Assembly (NCBI GenBank): GCA_030830245.1
Contig: JAURNJ010000115.1
Span: 1 to 8,152, forward strand
DNA length: 8,152 bases
Source: Novosphingobium sp.
Lineage (GTDB): Bacteria; Pseudomonadota; Alphaproteobacteria; Sphingomonadales; Sphingomonadaceae
Reading direction: 5' to 3'
Part shown: positions 6,389 to 8,152 of the stretch, piece after piece
How positions within the stretch are numbered: the first letter of the stretch is position 1
Layout: each line of letters begins with the position of its first letter
Notes under the pieces: model-generated
What the model was told of the DNA's origin: nothing
The model's input: the letters and a program-made list of their open reading frames with translations, nothing else
Databases searched by the model: none
Program-made: the position numbers and the translations under genes

Positions 6389-6547
6389 TATCGCAGTTCT
6401 CCGCAAGCGGGGCAGTCGCCAAAACCATTGCCAGCGGCAACCGCGCCCATATATCGGCCTGATCCTTAGGCCGACCGGCTCCGCATCGCAATGGCGAGTG
6501 CAGGCAAAGGCTTGAATTGCCGCTGAACGAAAGGCTGCCCAGCAACT
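6389..6547. promoter_or_regulatory. Divergent promoter region between bamE and the ubiquinol-cytochrome c chaperone-family gene
   Basis: Both flanking genes start from this 159-bp stretch, so it must hold their promoters. I see no unambiguous -35/-10 pair. An ATATAT segment (near 6449-6454) could be part of a leftward -10 box. A 6-bp inverted repeat CGGCCT (6455-6460) and AGGCCG (6468-6473) with a 7-base spacer lies beside it and could be an operator. Confidence 0.5.
6455..6473. repeat. Inverted repeat CGGCCT-N7-AGGCCG in the divergent region
   Basis: The two 6-base arms are perfect complements spaced by GATCCTT. It is not followed by a T-run in either direction, so an operator is more likely than a terminator. 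No known regulator consensus is recognised. Confidence 0.4.
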
Positions 6548-7072
6548 ATGTCGTTTCTCTCCCGTATCTTCGGAAAGCGCCCGGACGAGCGCGAGGCGCT
6601 GCGCCCGCTTTGGCACAGCGTCGTCGCCATGGCGCGAGCCAAAGGCTGGTATGCCGGCCTTGGCGTCGCCGACAGCAAGGAAGGCCGGTTCGACATGGTG
6701 AGCCTGGTGCTTGCCGCGGTACTGCTGCGCATGGAGCGCGAGCCAGAAATGGCGCAATCGCAGGCGCTACTCACCGAATTGTTCGTCGAGGACATGGACG
6801 GCCAGCTGCGCCAGGACGGGATCGGCGATCCGACAGTGGGCAAGCATGTGCGCAAGCTCGTTACCACGCTGGGCGGCAGGCTTGGCGCATTGCGCGAAGC
6901 CCTGCCCGCCGGTGCAGGCGCGCTGGTGCCGGTGCTCGAACGCAATGTCACCGTCCTGCCGGGAACGGATCTTTCCGCGCTGGCACAGGCGGTTGCAGCG
7001 ATGGCGGCAAGCGTCGATCGCGTGTCGCGCGATAACCTGCTGGCTGGGCGGATCGCGTTCGAACCGGCATGA
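6548..7072 (+). CDS. Ubiquinol-cytochrome c chaperone family protein
   Basis: A 174-residue soluble, largely helical protein of the CBP3/UQCC1 type. The mitochondrial relatives help assemble the cytochrome bc1 complex (respiratory complex III). The best-matching segment is LFVEDMDGQLRQDGIGDPTVGKHVRKL (78-104), the conserved block of the family, preceded by a long helix (51-62). No signal peptide or membrane helix is present, so it should act in the cytoplasm or at the inner membrane surface. The role in bacteria is less well established than in mitochondria. The gene is divergent from bamE and its stop overlaps the start of the DUF177 gene by 4 bp (ATGA at 7069-7072). The ribosome binding site is weak. 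Confidence 0.88.
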   Translation: MSFLSRIFGKRPDEREALRPLWHSVVAMARAKGWYAGLGVADSKEGRFDMVSLVLAAVLLRMEREPEMAQSQALLTELFVEDMDGQLRQDGIGDPTVGKHVRKLVTTLGGRLGALREALPAGAGALVPVLERNVTVLPGTDLSALAQAVAAMAASVDRVSRDNLLAGRIAFEPA

Positions 7073-7590
7073 GCGCGCCCGAATTCTCCCGCGTCCTCGA
7101 TGTTCGCCAATGCGACGGGCGAGAGGTGGTGCTCGAGGCCATGCCCGAAGAACGTGCGGCCCTCGCAGACCGTTTCGGGGTGGTGCAGGTCAAGCGCCTG
7201 AAGGCCACGATGGTCCTGCAACGCGAGGGCAATGACCTGCAGACGACCGGCCAACTGGAGGCGGACCTGATCCAGACCTGCGCCATCTCAGGCGAGGATT
7301 TTCGGGTTCGCATCGCCGAGTCGCTGGTGTTGCGATTCGTCCCGGCCAGCAGCGGCAATCATCAGGACGAGGATCTGGAGATCGACTCCTCCGATCCTGA
7401 CGAGATCGAATATACCGGAACCGAGATCGACCTTGGCGAAGCGATCGCGCAGAGCCTTGCCCTTGCCATCGATCCATTTGCCACCGGGCCCAATGCCGAA
7501 GCGGCGCGCGCGCAGCTTGGCGGGGAAGCGGCTTCTCCTTTCGCCGCCCTCACCGCCCTGAAACGCGGCCCGGACGAAGGGTCGAACTGA
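7069..7590 (+). CDS. DUF177 domain-containing protein (YceD family)
   Basis: A 173-residue acidic protein. The family block is visible as LIQTCAISGEDFRVRIAESL (67-86), then an acidic stretch with DEDLEIDSSDPDEIEY (100-115), then GTEIDLGEAIAQSLALAIDPF (117-137) and the usual end SPFAALTALK (156-165). Cys71 is the conserved cysteine of the QTC motif. YceD proteins are linked genetically to 23S rRNA and ribosome assembly and often precede rpmF (ribosomal protein L32). Here rpmF does not follow; instead an AMP-binding enzyme gene starts one base into the stop codon (TGATG, 7588-7592). The start overlaps the upstream gene by 4 bp, so translation is likely coupled. Confidence 0.9.
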   Translation: MSAPEFSRVLDVRQCDGREVVLEAMPEERAALADRFGVVQVKRLKATMVLQREGNDLQTTGQLEADLIQTCAISGEDFRVRIAESLVLRFVPASSGNHQDEDLEIDSSDPDEIEYTGTEIDLGEAIAQSLALAIDPFATGPNAEAARAQLGGEAASPFAALTALKRGPDEGSN

Positions 7591-8152
7591 TGCCGCTGTT
7601 GTTGGACAATGTCGCGCCCGAACGCCACGACCAGATCGCGCTGACCGATCCGCGCGTGGCCATGACCTGGCGCGAGGCTGCTGCAAGTGTCGACCGCGCC
7701 GCCCAGGGCATGCTGGCTCAGGTTCGGTCCGGACGCCGACTGGGCGTGTTCTCGCGCAATTGCGCCGAGGGCGTGATCGCCTATGTCGCCTCCATGGCAG
7801 CAGGCCGCTCGGGGGTTCCGATAAATTCGCATCTGGCGGCAGGCGAACTTGCCTATATCCTGGAGGATGGCGCGGTGGACCTGCTGTTCACCGGGCCGGA
7901 ATGTCTGGACGTTGCGATTGCGGCGACAGCGCAGGTCAAGGAAGTCGAGTTGGTCGCCTGGCGCTGCCCGCCCACCGCGGGGGTCACCCCGTGGCTGGAC
8001 TGGCTCGCGGCCCAGTCCGCCAGCGAACCACCCGGCGACACTCCGGCCGCGGCGCACCTGCACTATACCTCGGGCACTACCGGAAGGCCCAAGGCAGTCT
8101 ACTCCTCGCCCAACATGTTTCCGCAGGTGGCCACCGTGGCCGAAGTCTTCGC
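7590..8152 (+). CDS. AMP-binding (ANL superfamily) acyl-CoA synthetase/ligase, N-terminal part, cut by window edge
   Basis: This open frame runs off the right edge, so only 187 residues are visible of a family that is usually 500-550 long. The ATP/AMP-binding P-loop reads HYTSGTTGRPKAV (158-170), matching the A3 core motif YTSGTTGxPKGV except for Ala in place of the second Gly. Upstream, TWREAAASVDRAA (26-38), RLGVFSRNCAE (50-60) and the segment through NSHLAAGELAYILEDG (79-94) match the usual N-terminal subdomain of fatty-acyl-CoA synthetases. The family activates a carboxylic acid with ATP to an acyl-adenylate and then transfers it, usually to CoA. The acid cannot be inferred from this part. 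The ATG overlaps the DUF177 stop by one base, indicating co-transcription with the two upstream genes. Confidence 0.9.
   Translation, partial: MPLLLDNVAPERHDQIALTDPRVAMTWREAAASVDRAAQGMLAQVRSGRRLGVFSRNCAEGVIAYVASMAAGRSGVPINSHLAAGELAYILEDGAVDLLFTGPECLDVAIAATAQVKEVELVAWRCPPTAGVTPWLDWLAAQSASEPPGDTPAAAHLHYTSGTTGRPKAVYSSPNMFPQVATVAEVF

Noticed and set aside
6389..6757. Longer start for bamE at 6757
   Set aside because: It would run antisense through the ubiquinol-cytochrome c chaperone-family gene and bury the signal peptide. The ATG at 6388 has a good ribosome binding site and lipoprotein signal.
7362..8063. A 233-codon open frame on the - strand over DUF177 and the AMP-binding gene
   Set aside because: Both genes beneath it on the + strand have clear family motifs, and the antisense product resembles nothing.
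1..8152. CRISPR array, transposase, phage genes, toxin-antitoxin pair, tRNA or rRNA
   Set aside because: None was recognised on reading both strands. The repeats present are too short or too few, and all substantial frames are explained by housekeeping or metabolic families.

Overview
The window is GC-rich chromosomal DNA from an alphaproteobacterium, most likely of the order Sphingomonadales and close to Novosphingobium. This rests on three things. The truncated ABC exporter at the left edge closely resembles the Atm1-type exporter known from Novosphingobium aromaticivorans. HslV carries the short propeptide typical of alphaproteobacteria. BamE sits divergently from a ubiquinol-cytochrome c chaperone-family gene followed by a DUF177 gene. 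These assignments come from recognising protein sequences by eye; no database was searched.

Layout from left to right. (1) 1-1021 (+) is the C-terminal part of an Atm1-type ABC exporter, cut by the window edge. It is followed by a 45-bp imperfect palindrome that looks like a dispersed alphaproteobacterial repeat. (2) 1109-1951 (+) encodes an SMP-30/gluconolactonase-like beta-propeller protein. (3) 1952-2355 is a gene-free gap between convergent genes. Its core (about 2081-2300) is strikingly AT-rich, about 29% GC by hand count, in an otherwise GC-rich window. (4) 2356-6388 (-) is a run of six same-strand genes, transcribed right to left as bamE, hslV, hslU, a GFA-family gene, an SDR dehydrogenase and a DUF1737 gene. 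(5) 6389-6547 is a divergent promoter region. (6) 6548-8152 (+) is a tightly coupled set: a ubiquinol-cytochrome c chaperone-family gene, a DUF177/YceD gene and the start of an AMP-binding (acyl-CoA synthetase-like) gene. Their junctions overlap by 4 bp and 1 bp.

How the genes relate. HslV and HslU form the two-component ATP-dependent protease of the heat-shock response. A good match to the alphaproteobacterial RpoH (sigma-32) promoter fills the 35-bp gap between the bamE stop and the hslV start. It lies so close to the ATG that the hslV message would be leaderless or nearly so. BamE is an outer-membrane assembly lipoprotein. The GFA, SDR and DUF1737 genes form a small downstream cassette that could be read with hslVU or from its own promoter; its substrate is unknown. 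The GFA protein has lost one cysteine of its zinc motif by what looks like a single transition.

Overall this is mostly ordinary core-genome content. I see no CRISPR array, transposase, phage gene, toxin-antitoxin pair, tRNA or rRNA, and no convincing undescribed multi-gene system. The observations most worth a second look are the compact heat-shock promoter at hslV, the AT-rich convergent gap, and the missing cysteine in the GFA protein.
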